From: Pseudomonas sp. v388
Lineage (GTDB): Bacteria; Pseudomonadota; Gammaproteobacteria; Pseudomonadales; Pseudomonadaceae
Length of the DNA: 64,000 bases
Assembly: GCF_003935425.1 (NCBI RefSeq)
Contig: NZ_RHQN01000003.1
Coordinates: forward strand, 434,001 to 498,000
Direction of reading: 5' to 3'
Shown here: positions 42,488-53,084 of the stretch, piece after piece
How the letters are laid out: each line of letters begins with the position of its first letter
Position numbering within the stretch: the first letter of the stretch is position 1
Made by a program: the position numbers and the translations under genes
The notes under the pieces: model-generated
The model's input: the letters and a program-made list of their open reading frames with translations, nothing else
What the model was told of the DNA's origin: nothing
The model's database searches: none

Positions 42488-45352
42488 ATGACTGACCGTA
42501 CCGAACTGAGCACCGCCAACGAATTCATCGCCCGTCATATCGGCCCGCGCGCCGCTGACGAACTGGCGATGCTGGAAACCCTGGGTTTCGATTCCATTGA
42601 AGCGCTGAGCGAAAGCGTGATCCCCGACAGCATCAAGGGCACCAGCGTGCTCGACCTGCCGGCCGGGCAAAGCGAAGCCGATGCCCTGGCGTCGATCAAG
42701 GCCATCGCCGCCAAGAACCAGCTGTTCAAGACCTACATCGGCCAGGGCTACTACAACACCCACACCCCGGCACCGATCCTGCGTAACCTGCTGGAAAATC
42801 CCGCGTGGTACACCGCTTACACCCCGTATCAGCCGGAAATCTCACAAGGTCGCCTGGAGTCGCTGCTCAACTTCCAGACCCTGATCAGCGACCTGACCGG
42901 CCTGCCGATTGCCAACGCTTCGCTGCTGGATGAAGCCACCGCTGCCGCCGAGGCCATGACTTTCTGCAAGCGCCTGAGCAAGAACAAGGCGAGCCAGAAG
43001 TTCTTCGCCTCCAGCCATTGCCACCCGCAGACGCTTGACGTGCTGCGCACCCGCGCCGAGCCGCTGGGCATCACCGTGGTTGTGGCTGACGAAGCGCAGT
43101 TGGGCGACGTCGGCGAATTCTTCGGCGCGCTGCTGCAATATCCGGCCAGCAACGGCGACGTATTCGACTACGGCGAACTGGTGGAGCGCTTCCATCAGGC
43201 CAACGCATTGGTGGCCGTGGCCGCCGACCTGCTGGCCCTGACCCTGCTGACCCCGCCGGGCGAGTTCGGCGCCGACGTGGCCATTGGCACCGCGCAACGC
43301 TTCGGCGTGCCGCTGGGCTTCGGCGGCCCGCATGCGGCTTACTTCTCGACCCGCGATGCGTTCAAGCGCGATATGCCGGGCCGTCTGGTCGGCGTTTCCG
43401 TGGACCGTCACGGCAAACAGGCGCTGCGCCTGGCGATGCAAACCCGCGAGCAACATATCCGTCGCGAAAAAGCGACCAGCAACATCTGCACCGCACAGGT
43501 TCTGCTCGCCAACATCGCCAGCATGTACGCCGTTTACCACGGCCCGCGCGGCCTGACCCAGATCGCCAATCGCGTGCATCGCCTGACCGCCATTTTTGCT
43601 GAAGGCATGAGCCGGTTGGGCTTCAAGGCCGAACAAGCGTTCTTCTTCGACAGCCTGACGTTCAATACCGGCGCCCATACAGCCGCCTTGCATGAAAAAG
43701 CGCGCGCGCAACAGATCAACCTGCGGGAAGTCAGCGCCGACGTGCTGGGCCTGTCGTTCGACGAAACCACCTCGCAAGCGGGCGTCGAGACCCTGTGGAC
43801 AATCTTCGCCACCGACGGCCAGGCCCTGCCGGACTTCGCCGCACTGGCCGACAACACCGCGTCGCGTCTGCCCGAAGCGCTACTGCGTCAAACGGCGGTG
43901 CTCAGCCACCCGGTGTTCAATCGCTACCATTCCGAAACCGAGCTGATGCGCTACCTGCGCAAGCTGGCCGACAAGGACCTGGCGCTGGACCGCACCATGA
44001 TCCCGCTGGGTTCGTGCACCATGAAGCTCAACGCCGCCAGCGAAATGATCCCGGTCACCTGGGCCGAGTTCGGCAACCTGCACCCGTTCGCCCCAGCCGA
44101 GCAGAGCGCCGGTTATCAGCAGTTGACCGACGAGTTGGAAACCATGCTCTGCGCCGCCACCGGCTACGACGCGATTTCCCTGCAACCCAACGCCGGTTCC
44201 CAAGGTGAATACGCCGGCCTGCTGGCGATTCGCGCCTACCACCAGAGCCGTGGCGATGAACATCGTGACATCTGCCTGATTCCGTCGTCGGCTCACGGCA
44301 CCAACCCGGCGACCGCCAATATGGCCGGTATGCGCGTGGTGGTGACCGCCTGCGACAGCCGCGGCAACGTCGATATCGAAGACCTGCGCGCCAAGGCCAT
44401 CGAACACCGCGAGCATCTGGCGGCCTTGATGATCACTTACCCGTCGACCCACGGCGTGTTCGAGGAAGGCATCCGCGAAATCTGCGGCATCGTCCACGAC
44501 CACGGCGGTCAGGTGTACATCGACGGCGCGAACATGAACGCCATGGTCGGCCTCTGCGCGCCGGGCAAGTTCGGCGGCGACGTGTCGCACCTGAACCTGC
44601 ACAAGACGTTCTGCATTCCCCATGGCGGTGGCGGCCCGGGCGTCGGTCCGATCGGCGTGAAGTCGCACCTCGCCCCGTTCATGCCCGGCCATGCCCGCAT
44701 GGAGCGCAAGGAAGGCGCGGTCTGCGCGGCGCCGTTCGGCAGCGCGAGCATCCTGCCGATCACCTGGATGTACATCCGCATGATGGGCGGCGAAGGCCTC
44801 AAGCGCGCTTCGCAGCTGGCGATCCTCAACGCCAACTACATTTCCCGGCGCCTGGAAGACCACTACCCGGTTCTGTACACCGGCAGCAACGGTCTGGTGG
44901 CCCATGAATGCATCCTCGACCTGCGTCCGATCAAGGACAGCAGCGGCATTACCGTGGATGACGTCGCCAAGCGCCTGATCGACTTCGGCTTCCACGCACC
45001 GACCATGTCGTTCCCGGTGGCCGGCACGCTGATGATCGAGCCGACCGAAAGCGAATCCCGCGAGGAGCTGGACCGCTTCTGCGACGCCATGATCAAGATC
45101 CGCGAAGAAATCCGCGCTGTGGAAAACGGCACCCTGGACAAGGATGACAACCCGCTGAAGAACGCGCCGCACACCGCGGCGGAAATCGTCGGCCAGTGGA
45201 GCCATCCATACAGCCGCGAACAGGCGGTGTACCCGGTCGATTCTCTGATCGAGAACAAGTACTGGCCGCCGGTCGGTCGCGTCGACAACGTGTTCGGCGA
45301 CCGCAACCTGGTCTGCGCCTGCCCGTCCATCGAGAGCTATCAAGAGGCGTGA
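42488..45352 (+). CDS. gcvP: Glycine decarboxylase (P protein)
   Basis: PLP enzyme that decarboxylates glycine and transfers the rest to GcvH-lipoamide. The 954-residue fused form is typical of gamma-proteobacteria. Both halves are visible: [19 protein letters not shown] and [10 protein letters not shown]-like [10 protein letters not shown] in the first, and the PLP lysine Lys706 in [24 protein letters not shown] in the second. GAGGAG lies before the ATG and gcvH ends 10 bases upstream. Confidence 0.96.
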   Translation: MTDRTELSTANEFIARHIGPRAADELAMLETLGFDSIEALSESVIPDSIKGTSVLDLPAGQSEADALASIKAIAAKNQLFKTYIGQGYYNTHTPAPILRNLLENPAWYTAYTPYQPEISQGRLESLLNFQTLISDLTGLPIANASLLDEATAAAEAMTFCKRLSKNKASQKFFASSHCHPQTLDVLRTRAEPLGITVVVADEAQLGDVGEFFGALLQYPASNGDVFDYGELVERFHQANALVAVAADLLALTLLTPPGEFGADVAIGTAQRFGVPLGFGGPHAAYFSTRDAFKRDMPGRLVGVSVDRHGKQALRLAMQTREQHIRREKATSNICTAQVLLANIASMYAVYHGPRGLTQIANRVHRLTAIFAEGMSRLGFKAEQAFFFDSLTFNTGAHTAALHEKARAQQINLREVSADVLGLSFDETTSQAGVETLWTIFATDGQALPDFAALADNTASRLPEALLRQTAVLSHPVFNRYHSETELMRYLRKLADKDLALDRTMIPLGSCTMKLNAASEMIPVTWAEFGNLHPFAPAEQSAGYQQLTDELETMLCAATGYDAISLQPNAGSQGEYAGLLAIRAYHQSRGDEHRDICLIPSSAHGTNPATANMAGMRVVVTACDSRGNVDIEDLRAKAIEHREHLAALMITYPSTHGVFEEGIREICGIVHDHGGQVYIDGANMNAMVGLCAPGKFGGDVSHLNLHKTFCIPHGGGGPGVGPIGVKSHLAPFMPGHARMERKEGAVCAAPFGSASILPITWMYIRMMGGEGLKRASQLAILNANYISRRLEDHYPVLYTGSNGLVAHECILDLRPIKDSSGITVDDVAKRLIDFGFHAPTMSFPVAGTLMIEPTESESREELDRFCDAMIKIREEIRAVENGTLDKDDNPLKNAPHTAAEIVGQWSHPYSREQAVYPVDSLIENKYWPPVGRVDNVFGDRNLVCACPSIESYQEA

Positions 45353-45366
45353 TCCGACAAGTCTCC

Positions 45367-45447
45367 CTGTGGGAGCCAGCTTGCTGGCGAAGCTTGAACC
45401 CTGTGCAGTCAGGCATATCGCTTCGCGGACAAGCTCGCTCCTGCCGG
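45367..45447. repeat. REP pair between gcvP and gcvT
   Basis: TGTGGGAGCCAGCTTGCTGG and CTTCGCGGACAAGCTCGCTC in inverted orientation fill the 127-base gap. In other pseudomonads this position holds sdaA (and glyA2 in P. aeruginosa). Confidence 0.75.
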
Positions 45448-45479
45448 ACGTCATCCGCCTCTTCAAAAGGATTGAAACC

Positions 45480-46604
45480 ATGATCACCGAACCATTGCTC
45501 ACCACGCCCCTGCATGCCCTGCATCGCGAACTTGGCGCGAAGATGGTGCCATTTGCCGGTTACGACATGCCGGTGCAATACCCTGCCGGCGTCATGAAGG
45601 AACACCTGCACACCCGCAGCCAGGCGGGCCTGTTCGACGTCTCGCACATGGGCCAGATCCGCCTGACCGGCGCTGACGCCGCCAAAGCGCTGGAAACCCT
45701 GGTGCCGGTGGACATCATCGACCTGCCGGTCGGCATGCAGCGCTACGCCATGTTCACAAATGAAACCGGCGGCATTCTGGACGACTTGATGGTCGCCAAC
45801 CTGGGCAACGATCAATTGATGCTGGTGGTCAATGCCGCCTGCAAGGATCAAGACCTGGCGCACTTGTGCAAGCATCTGGCGGGCTACTGCAAGATCGAAC
45901 CGCTGTTCGAGGAACGCGCCCTGCTCGCCCTGCAAGGCCCGGAAGCGGTGACCGTGCTGGCGCGTCTGGCGCCGCAGGTGGCAAGCATGACGTTCATGCA
46001 GTTCGCCGCCGTGCAACTGCTGGGTGTGGACTGCTATGTCAGCCGCTCCGGCTACACCGGCGAAGACGGTTACGAGATCTCGGTGCCCGCCGAACACGCC
46101 GAAACCCTGGCGCGTCGGCTGCTGGCAGAGCCGGAAGTGGCGCCTATCGGTCTGGGCGCTCGTGACTCATTGCGCCTGGAAGCCGGCCTGTGCCTTTATG
46201 GCCACGACATGGACACCGAGACCTCGCCGATCCAGGCCAGCCTGTTGTGGGCCATCTCCAAGGTACGTCGCGCCGACGGCGCACGTGCCGGTGGTTTCCC
46301 GGGTGCCGAGCAGATCTTCGCTCAGCAGAGCGGCGGCGTGGACAGGAAACGCGTCGGCCTGCTGCCGCTGGAACGTACTCCAGTGCGCGAAGGGGCGGAA
46401 ATTGTCGATGCTCAGGATCAGCGCATCGGAACCGTATGCAGCGGGGGCTTTGGCCCCACATTGGGCGCGCCGTTGGCCATGGGCTACCTGAGCGCCGACA
46501 GCAGCGCGCTCGACACCGAGGTATGGGCGATTGTGCGCGGCAAGAAAGTTGCGATGCGCGTGACTAAAATGCCTTTCGTTGCGCAACGTTACTTCCGTGG
46601 CTGA
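45480..46604 (+). CDS. gcvT: Glycine cleavage system aminomethyltransferase (T protein)
   Basis: Transfers the methylene group from GcvH to tetrahydrofolate and releases ammonia. The 374-residue protein matches the family: FDVSHMGQIRLTGADA, YAMFTNETGGILDDLMV, the folate-site SRSGYTGEDGYEI and GLGARDSLRLEAGLCLYGHD. The ATG at 45480 has AAGGA 8 bases upstream; the frame continues upstream through REP sequence, which is not a natural N-terminus. It is separated from gcvP by a REP pair, so it may be less tightly co-expressed. Confidence 0.93.
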   Translation: MITEPLLTTPLHALHRELGAKMVPFAGYDMPVQYPAGVMKEHLHTRSQAGLFDVSHMGQIRLTGADAAKALETLVPVDIIDLPVGMQRYAMFTNETGGILDDLMVANLGNDQLMLVVNAACKDQDLAHLCKHLAGYCKIEPLFEERALLALQGPEAVTVLARLAPQVASMTFMQFAAVQLLGVDCYVSRSGYTGEDGYEISVPAEHAETLARRLLAEPEVAPIGLGARDSLRLEAGLCLYGHDMDTETSPIQASLLWAISKVRRADGARAGGFPGAEQIFAQQSGGVDRKRVGLLPLERTPVREGAEIVDAQDQRIGTVCSGGFGPTLGAPLAMGYLSADSSALDTEVWAIVRGKKVAMRVTKMPFVAQRYFRG

Positions 46605-47000
46605 TTAACGGCGTCAAAAAAACGCTGATAACTTTTCGCTCTAATACACAGTTGTCTGGTGCTATGGATCGCCCGGCAACTGTGTGCTCTCGCAAGCGAA
46701 AAAGTGCACCGTGCAAGTGCAGAAACCGGCCGGAAACGGCGCCGTGCACCGGGACGGGGATAGCCTGTCGCAACCCGCCGAACACCGCTGAAACAGGGAG
46801 CGAAGCGGGGCTTGTTTTTGTAACGAGAGTTGGCGTAGAGTTTCTGAACTGTGTTTGCATAGGTCGCTGAATCGGGACCTGGGCAGTAGCTCTTGCTTTG
46901 CTACATCCCGCTCTACGTTTCTTACTTCCTGCAACCCAGCCCCAGTACTCTTTCAGGTGAAAGAGGCTGTCATTAATTCAAGCGTCAAGGAAATAAGAAA
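46605..47000 (+). promoter_or_regulatory. Long leader region of the cold-shock gene
   Basis: No gene is seen in these 396 bases. Cold-shock genes often have long structured 5' leaders, and this gap holds GC-rich inverted pieces (for example GTGCACCG ... GCCGTGCAC around 46705-46747). The promoter and leader of the csp gene are inferred to be here. Confidence 0.4.
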
Positions 47001-47213
47001 ATGTCTCAACGTCAGAGCGGCACCGTCAAGTGGTTCAACGACGAAAAAGGTTTTGGTTTTATCACTCCAGAAAGCGGTCCGGATCTGTTCGTACATTTCC
47101 GCGCTATTCAGGGCAGCGGCTTCAAGAGCCTGAAAGAAGGCCAGAAAGTGACGTTCATCGCAGTGCAGGGCCAGAAAGGCATGCAGGCTGACGAAGTCAT
47201 CGGCGAAGCTTGA
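47001..47213 (+). CDS. Cold-shock domain protein (CspA family)
   Basis: A 70-residue single-strand nucleic-acid-binding protein. RNP1 is KGFGFIT (16-22) and RNP2 is DLFVHF (28-33), both intact; the ladder [16 protein letters not shown] and [13 protein letters not shown] are typical. AAGGAAAT precedes the ATG. It could act as RNA chaperone, constitutive or cold-induced; the long leader favours post-transcriptional control. A strong terminator follows. Confidence 0.9.
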   Translation: MSQRQSGTVKWFNDEKGFGFITPESGPDLFVHFRAIQGSGFKSLKEGQKVTFIAVQGQKGMQADEVIGEA

Positions 47214-47226
47214 TCGCTCGAACCGG

Positions 47227-47261
47227 AAAGCCTCTGATATTGATATCAGAGGCTTTTTTTT
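47227..47261 (+). terminator. Terminator after the cold-shock gene
   Basis: GCCTCTGATAT TG ATATCAGAGGC, an 11-base perfect stem, is followed by eight T. Confidence 0.92.
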
Positions 47262-47311
47262 GCGCGTGATTTCGTACCATGCGATGTCTCCACGCAACCA
47301 AGAGCCACGCG

Positions 47312-47797
47312 ATGCCTCACCACCTGCTGCGACCGCAGGGCGACTTTGCCCCTGCCAGCCTTCCCAGGCGCCTGGCTGCCATCGGCTATGACACGCTGCT
47401 GTGCATCGCCATTCAATTGATAACCGCCTTCATCTACAAACTGGTGCAGATGGCCTTCATCGGCGAGGCACGCCTGCGCCAACTCTCCGAATCGGGGGCG
47501 CTGGACGGCGACCCGCTGCTGTCTACCCTGCTGCTGCTGGTGACCTTCGCATTCTTCGCCAAGTTCTGGACCCACGCCGGTCAGACGCTGGGCATGCAGG
47601 TGTGGGGGATTCGCGTACAGAACGCCGATGGCACGGCCATCAGCCTGATGCAGGCGCTGCTGCGCTTCATCGTCGCCATCGCGTCATGGTTGTGTCTGGG
47701 AGCGGGGTTTGCCTGGTGCCTGTTCGACAAGGAACGTCGCACCTGGCATGACCGTTATTCAGAATCGCAGCTGGTGCGGATTCCCAAGCAGAAGTGA
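47312..47797 (+). CDS. RDD family membrane protein
   Basis: A 161-residue inner-membrane protein. The family arginine-containing start is SLPRRLAAIGYDTLLC, followed by helices AIQLITAFIYKLVQM, LLSTLLLLVTFAFFAKFW and ALLRFIVAIASWLCLGAGFAWC, and the conserved RRTWHDRYSESQLV (in place of the usual W-HD). RDD proteins are small transporters or accessory proteins of unknown substrate. The start has AAGAG 7 bases upstream. It converges with lptG over a REP pair and a terminator. Confidence 0.82.
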   Translation: MPHHLLRPQGDFAPASLPRRLAAIGYDTLLCIAIQLITAFIYKLVQMAFIGEARLRQLSESGALDGDPLLSTLLLLVTFAFFAKFWTHAGQTLGMQVWGIRVQNADGTAISLMQALLRFIVAIASWLCLGAGFAWCLFDKERRTWHDRYSESQLVRIPKQK

Positions 47798-47912
47798 GTG
47801 CCTTGGCCCTTGCCCACCACCGGCCAACAAGCTGCCCTGGAGACCTGATCAACAACATACGCATAGTGCGATCCCATAGATTCACGCACAACCTGCTGTC
47901 ACTGCGCGGGAT

Positions 47913-48007
47913 CTGCAGGAGCGACCTTGGTCGCGAAAGCGTGTTCATGGTCACAGAGATGTTGCGACGGTACCGGCCTCTTCGCGGCTGAAGCCGCTCC
48001 CACAGGT
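47913..48007. repeat. REP pair
   Basis: CTGCAGGAGCGACCTTGGTC (47913-) and CGCGGCTGAAGCCGCTCCCA (ending near 48004), REP-type elements in the RDD-lptG convergent gap. Confidence 0.65.
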
Positions 48008-48017
48008 TCTCGCGCAC

Positions 48018-48045
48018 AAAAAAGCCGACATACAAGTCGGCTTTT
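48018..48045. terminator. Bidirectional terminator between RDD gene and lptG
   Basis: AAAAGCCGAC ATACAA GTCGGCTTTT with A and T tails on both sides, 20 bases past the lptG stop. Confidence 0.85.
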
Positions 48046-48064
48046 CCGTGACAGAGCGAGCTTT

Positions 48065-49126
48065 TTATCCGGCCCGACGCAGCAACCACACGCCCGCCAG
48101 GGCGCAGAGGCCCGCCGGCAGCAGCACGGCGAACAGCGGCGAGAAGCCGAAGACCAGACTCGACGGGCCAAGCAGGTCCTGGATGATGCGGAAGGTGAAG
48201 CCCACCAGCACGCCCGTGAAGACGCGCTGGCCCAGCGTCACCGAACGCAACGGGCCGAAGATAAAGGAAATTGCCATCAGCACCAGCGCAACCGTCACGA
48301 ACGGTTGCAGCACTTTGGTCCAGAACGCCAGCCAGTAGCGGCCATTGCTCAGGCCCTGATCGGCCAGATAATGCGCGTAGCTCCACAGGCCGCTGATCGA
48401 CAGCGACTCGGGCGGCATGATCACGGTGCTGAGCAACTGCGGGCTCAGCGACACTTCCCAACGTTCGGTCGGTGTCTTGATGACTTCGGTCGCGCCGTCG
48501 CGGAACCAGGTCGTCGCGACGTCCTTGAGTTCCCATGAATCGGTGTTGAAGGTGGCCTGCCGGGCAAAGCTTGCCGACAGCATGTGACGCTCGCCGTCGA
48601 AGCGGTAGCGCGTCACGCCGTACATGATGCCGTTGGGCTGTACGCTGTTGATGTGGATGAACTCGTCACCCTGCCGATGCCACAGGCCGTGCTTGGCACT
48701 CTGTGCGTCACCACTGCCCTGTGCCAGCGAACGCGCTGCCTGGGCCTTGTTTTCGGCGTAAGGCGCAACGTATTCGCCCACCAGCACACCGGCGACCATC
48801 AGAAACAGCATGGGCTTCATCACCGCCCAAACGATGCGGGCGATGGACACACCGGCGGCGCGCATGATGGTCAGTTCGCTGCTGCTGGCCAGCGTACCCA
48901 GGCCGATCAGGCAGCCGATCAACGCCGCCATCGGCAGCATTTCGTAAACCCGGCGCGGCGCCGTCAGCATCACGAAGCTGCCTGCGTCCCACAAGGTGTA
49001 GCTGTCACTGACGTCGCCCATCTCGTCGATGAACGCGAACAGCGAGGCCAGGCCCAGGATGATCCCCAGAACGGCGAGGATCGCCATGAACACGCTTTTA
49101 CCGATATACCGATCCAGCTTAACCAC
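48065..49126 (-). CDS. lptG: LPS export permease LptG
   Basis: One of the two transmembrane subunits of the LptB2FG ABC transporter that extracts lipopolysaccharide from the inner membrane. The 353-residue protein begins KLDRYIGKSVFMAILAVLGIILGLAS, with six helices in two sets and a periplasmic beta-jellyroll domain between (about residues 140-260). The start is a GTG at 49126 overlapping lptF by 8 bases, with GGAGG 6 bases upstream. Terminator after the stop. Confidence 0.92.
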   Translation of the reverse strand: MVKLDRYIGKSVFMAILAVLGIILGLASLFAFIDEMGDVSDSYTLWDAGSFVMLTAPRRVYEMLPMAALIGCLIGLGTLASSSELTIMRAAGVSIARIVWAVMKPMLFLMVAGVLVGEYVAPYAENKAQAARSLAQGSGDAQSAKHGLWHRQGDEFIHINSVQPNGIMYGVTRYRFDGERHMLSASFARQATFNTDSWELKDVATTWFRDGATEVIKTPTERWEVSLSPQLLSTVIMPPESLSISGLWSYAHYLADQGLSNGRYWLAFWTKVLQPFVTVALVLMAISFIFGPLRSVTLGQRVFTGVLVGFTFRIIQDLLGPSSLVFGFSPLFAVLLPAGLCALAGVWLLRRAG

Positions 49127-50240
49127 GAGCCACCTCCGAAACGCTGCGGCGACTCGCCATTTTCAGCCGCAAGGGCTCCCAGTACAGCAGGCCTAAACCA
49201 ATCAGCAGGAACAACCCGTGCACCCACCACATGCCCAGCGCGAGCGGCAGCTTGCCTTTCTCCAGCGCGCCGCGAACGGCGATCAGAATGGTCAGGTAGG
49301 ACATGTACAGCAGGATGGCCGGCAGCAGCTTGAGGTAACGCCCCTGGCGCGGGTTGACCCGTGACAGCGGAACGGCCATCAGCGTCACGATGAACACCAG
49401 GATCGGCAGCGATATGCGCCATTGCAGTTCGGCCTTGGCCCGCGGCGTGTCGGTGCTGAACAACTCGCTGGTCGGGATCGCCTCGCGGTCGGTGATTTCG
49501 TCGCTGATGTCCGGCTTGGGCAGCATCGCACCATAGGTGTCGTACTTGATGACCCGGTAGTTGGCTTCACCCGGATTGCCGTCGTAGCGGTAGCCGTTTT
49601 CCAGGATCAGGAAGCGACTGCCGTCGGCGCGGACCTCCTGGCGCCCCGTTTCCGCCAGCAGCACGGTGATGCCGCGATCCTTGGTCTTGTCGGTGGACAT
49701 GCGCTTCTCGGAGATGAACACCCCGCCCAGTTCGGCGCGATCTTCGGTCAGCGACTGGGTATAGGTCACGCGCGTACCGTCACGCAACGCCTGGAAGCGA
49801 CCCGGTACCAGCGTGTCGAATTCGGTCATGGCGTCCTGCTTGTTGAGCAGCAGGGAAAACTGGGTAGCACCCTGGGGCGCGAGGCTGAAGCTCAGCCAGG
49901 CCACCAGCAGCGCCACCAGCGCAGCCGGTGCCAGGGTCACGGCCAGCAGACGCTGCTGACTCATGCCTGTGGCGGCCAGCACGGTCATCTCGCTTTCCAG
50001 GTACAACCGGCCATACGCCAGCAGAATCCCGAGGAACAGGCCCAGCGGCAGGATCAGTTGCAGGAAACCGGGCAGGCGAAAGCCCATGATCATGAACAGC
50101 ACGCCCGGGTCCAGCGCGCCGGAAGCGGCCTGGGCCAGGTATTTGATGAAGCGCCCACTCATGATGATCACCAGCAGCACGGCGCTCACCGCGCTCAAGG
50201 TAACCAGCACTTCGCGGGAAAGGTAACGAAAGACAATCAA
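49119..50240 (-). CDS. lptF: LPS export permease LptF
   Basis: Partner of LptG in the LPS transporter, 373 residues with the same layout: helix (VTLSAVSAVLLVIIMSGRF), periplasmic jellyroll, C-terminal helices. I chose a TTG at 50240, giving (M)IVFRYLSREVL, because TGGAG lies 7 bases upstream and family members start just before the conserved RYL. A GTG at 50249 would overlap that ribosome site. It starts the lptFG operon, divergent from pepA. Confidence 0.9.
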   Translation of the reverse strand: MIVFRYLSREVLVTLSAVSAVLLVIIMSGRFIKYLAQAASGALDPGVLFMIMGFRLPGFLQLILPLGLFLGILLAYGRLYLESEMTVLAATGMSQQRLLAVTLAPAALVALLVAWLSFSLAPQGATQFSLLLNKQDAMTEFDTLVPGRFQALRDGTRVTYTQSLTEDRAELGGVFISEKRMSTDKTKDRGITVLLAETGRQEVRADGSRFLILENGYRYDGNPGEANYRVIKYDTYGAMLPKPDISDEITDREAIPTSELFSTDTPRAKAELQWRISLPILVFIVTLMAVPLSRVNPRQGRYLKLLPAILLYMSYLTILIAVRGALEKGKLPLALGMWWVHGLFLLIGLGLLYWEPLRLKMASRRSVSEVARG

Positions 50241-52052
<1,812 letters not shown>

Positions 52053-52108
52053 GATGACCTGCGGCGCCTGGTCTTCGCGGACCAGACGCCGCATGCTCCG
52101 GAACCCCC

Positions 52109-52537
52109 ATGACCCAAGTCGACTTTTATATTCTTCCCAGCGCAGACCCGGCCGCCCGCCTGGACTTCGCCTGCAAGCTCACGGAAAAAGCCTGGCGCCT
52201 GGGCCACAAGGTCTACCTGCATTGCGGCGATGCGGCGCAGCGTGAAGACCTTGATGCCCGGCTCTGGCGCTTCAAGGGCGAGGTCTTCCTGCCCCACGGC
52301 AACGCCGAGACTGACCACGATGCGGCGGTCGTTCTGGGCCTGGGCGAGGACAGCGGCTCCCATGAAGACTTGCTGATCAACCTTGACCTGAAAATTCCAG
52401 TGTTCTTCAAGCGCTTCGCCCGCGTGGCCGAAGTGGTCATCGAAGAACCCGCCATACGCCTGGCCGCGCGCGAGAGTTTCCGTTCGTACCGCGAACAGGG
52501 CTATCCTCCGCAAGACCACCGACTGCAGCGTCTCTGA
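52109..52537 (+). CDS. holC: DNA polymerase III subunit chi
   Basis: Clamp-loader accessory that links the polymerase to single-strand-binding protein. The 142-residue protein starts TQVDFYILPSADPAARLDFACKLTEKAW and shows the family turn ARLWRFKGEVFLPHG. It follows pepA, the common order in gamma-proteobacteria, and ends 7 bases before the next gene. Confidence 0.92.
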   Translation: MTQVDFYILPSADPAARLDFACKLTEKAWRLGHKVYLHCGDAAQREDLDARLWRFKGEVFLPHGNAETDHDAAVVLGLGEDSGSHEDLLINLDLKIPVFFKRFARVAEVVIEEPAIRLAARESFRSYREQGYPPQDHRLQRL

Positions 52538-52544
52538 GGGCATG

Positions 52545-52961
52545 ATGGATACTTCAAAAAAAGCTGAATCCGCGCACCTGCTCGATGATCTCGAATCGAT
52601 CCGCCAATTGCTGGGCGATGATGCCTTGCAACCACCGCTTCTGACCGACACCGTGCATCGCGAGGGGCAGATCCCGCTGCTGTTCGACGTGGTGGGCAAC
52701 AGGCCCGCGTCGTGCCAGCACGACGAACACGATGAGGCCGGCGAGATTCCGACCCTGGCACCCGAGGTCGCTCCCAGGGATCACGCCGGTTCGCCCGCAT
52801 CGAACGCCGATGCCCTGCTGTATCTGGACCGCGAACTGCGTGCCGCTGCCGAACTGATCATGCAGGATGTCATCGACGACTTCGCGCCCCATATCGAAAC
52901 CGAGATCAAGCGGCGCCTCGACGCCCGCCTGGAACGCTTGCTGAGCCAATACCAGGGCTGA
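52545..52961 (+). CDS. Conserved small protein downstream of holC, unknown function
   Basis: A 138-residue acidic protein. The N-terminal part is charged (DLESIRQLLGDD), the centre is low-complexity and rich in Pro, Glu and His, and the C-terminus is an amphipathic helix (DRELRAAAELIMQDVIDDFAPHIETEIKRRLDARLERLL). No membrane or signal segment. I used the second ATG at 52545, which has GAGGG 4-5 bases upstream, over the one at 52542. Its place between holC and valS is kept in other pseudomonads, as I recall, but I assign no function. Confidence 0.65.
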   Translation: MDTSKKAESAHLLDDLESIRQLLGDDALQPPLLTDTVHREGQIPLLFDVVGNRPASCQHDEHDEAGEIPTLAPEVAPRDHAGSPASNADALLYLDRELRAAAELIMQDVIDDFAPHIETEIKRRLDARLERLLSQYQG

Positions 52962-53084
52962 TCCCACAACGTCGTCCGCAAGAGTGACGAAGGCTGTCGG
53001 CAGGCGTGAGCTTGTGGCCTGCGGCTGCCCCCCTCGCTATACTTGTCGGCTTTCCCGAATTAATGCCACAGGTTCCCCCCGCGC

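Noticed and set aside
45369-45479. N-terminal extension of gcvT starting at 45369
   Set aside because: The extension is REP sequence and the family N-terminus with a ribosome site begins at 45480.
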